Source: Candidatus Sulfopaludibacter sp. SbA3 (lineage in GTDB: Bacteria > Acidobacteriota > Vicinamibacteria > Vicinamibacterales > UBA2999). From it: a DNA stretch of 5,696 nucleotides. The notes beneath the pieces are model-generated. The model was not told where the DNA came from. It worked only from the letters and a program-made list of their open reading frames with translations, and did not search any database. Of the stretch, positions 5,517-5,696 are shown piece by piece; the first letter of the stretch is position 1; each line of letters starts with the position of its first letter. Both the position numbers and the translations under genes were made by a program. The stretch lies in contig CAMBHC010000196.1 in the NCBI GenBank assembly GCA_945866285.1, forward strand, positions 1 through 5,696, read 5' to 3'.

Positions 5517-5696
5517 CTAGCGTCGCTGACGCCCCGAATGGGTGCGCCAGTCGTGGAGCGTGTCGACCGCCCGCGCCACCGCACGGGCGGCGCGTTCAGC
5601 CGTCCGGTCGATGACGGCGCCGGGGTTCGCGTCGATGTCCTCGACCACGATCTGGCGCCGGGATCCACTGAGCTGTAACGACACGCGGCAGTGCTT
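5517..5696 (-). CDS. HPF/RaiA-family ribosome hibernation-like protein, C-terminal fragment, 5' end outside window
   Basis: The last 59 codons of a gene entering from the right edge, read leftwards to a TAG at 5519-5517. The peptide starts KHCRVSLQLSGSRRQIVVED, continues with DANPGAVIDRTAERAARAVA, and ends in a basic tail (RTHSGRQRR). It matches the second half of the S30AE/HPF fold: a beta strand with C-R-V-x-L, a strand ending V-V-E-D, then the D-x-x-x-A-I-D-R-x-x-E-R helix. E. coli HPF has the counterpart EIHASAEGQDMYAAIDGL. These proteins bind the 30S subunit to silence ribosomes in stationary phase or stress. With the N-terminal half missing, I cannot say whether it is a short HPF, a RaiA or a fused variant. 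No start codon is visible, so a search limited to complete reading frames would miss it. Confidence 0.72.
   Translation of the reverse strand, partial: KHCRVSLQLSGSRRQIVVEDIDANPGAVIDRTAERAARAVARAVDTLHDWRTHSGRQRR

Noticed and set aside
5456..5678. Complete small frames on both strands at the right edge (about 70 codons each)
   Set aside because: Both overlap the better-supported HPF/RaiA-like fragment in other frames and show no recognisable features.

Overview
This is a GC-rich bacterial chromosomal window holding seven protein genes in two convergent blocks. Both edges cut through a gene. The GC-rich wobble positions and long open shadow frames fit a high-GC Gram-negative bacterium. The RND efflux pump requires an inner and outer membrane. 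I cannot assign a phylum with confidence: the NhaR- and TraR/DksA-like genes suggest Proteobacteria, but Acidobacteriota also carry such sets. I see no tRNA, rRNA, CRISPR array, insertion sequence or phage gene.

Plus-strand block (1-2642). The C-terminal part of an RND/HAE1-type multidrug efflux permease enters from the left edge. The window opens just after the place where the family's proton-relay aspartate pair should lie. Ten bases after its stop comes a 241-residue protein resembling the solute-binding domain of ABC transporters. It has no visible signal peptide and no ABC partner nearby.

Minus-strand block (5696 down to 2705). Five genes follow one another, all read leftwards: the C-terminal end of a HPF/RaiA-like ribosome hibernation protein (cut by the right edge), a TerC/Alx-family membrane protein, a NhaR-like LysR regulator, a TraR/DksA-type zinc-finger protein, and a 66-residue protein with two KGG stress motifs. 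Gaps are 41 to 104 bases. The first gap holds a strong GC-rich hairpin ahead of terC. The gap before the TraR/DksA gene holds an AT-richer patch with TAGGT/ACCTA half-sites.

Functionally, the minus-strand block reads as a stress and stationary-phase island: ribosome hibernation, metal or pH homeostasis, a cation-responsive regulator, an RNA polymerase modulator and a general-stress peptide. The two blocks converge at 2643-2704, where overlapping inverted repeats may act as a terminator. No component is a new family by itself. The most interesting points are the grouping itself, the NhaR-like regulator sitting beside terC with no nhaA in view, and the signal-less binding protein attached to an efflux pump.
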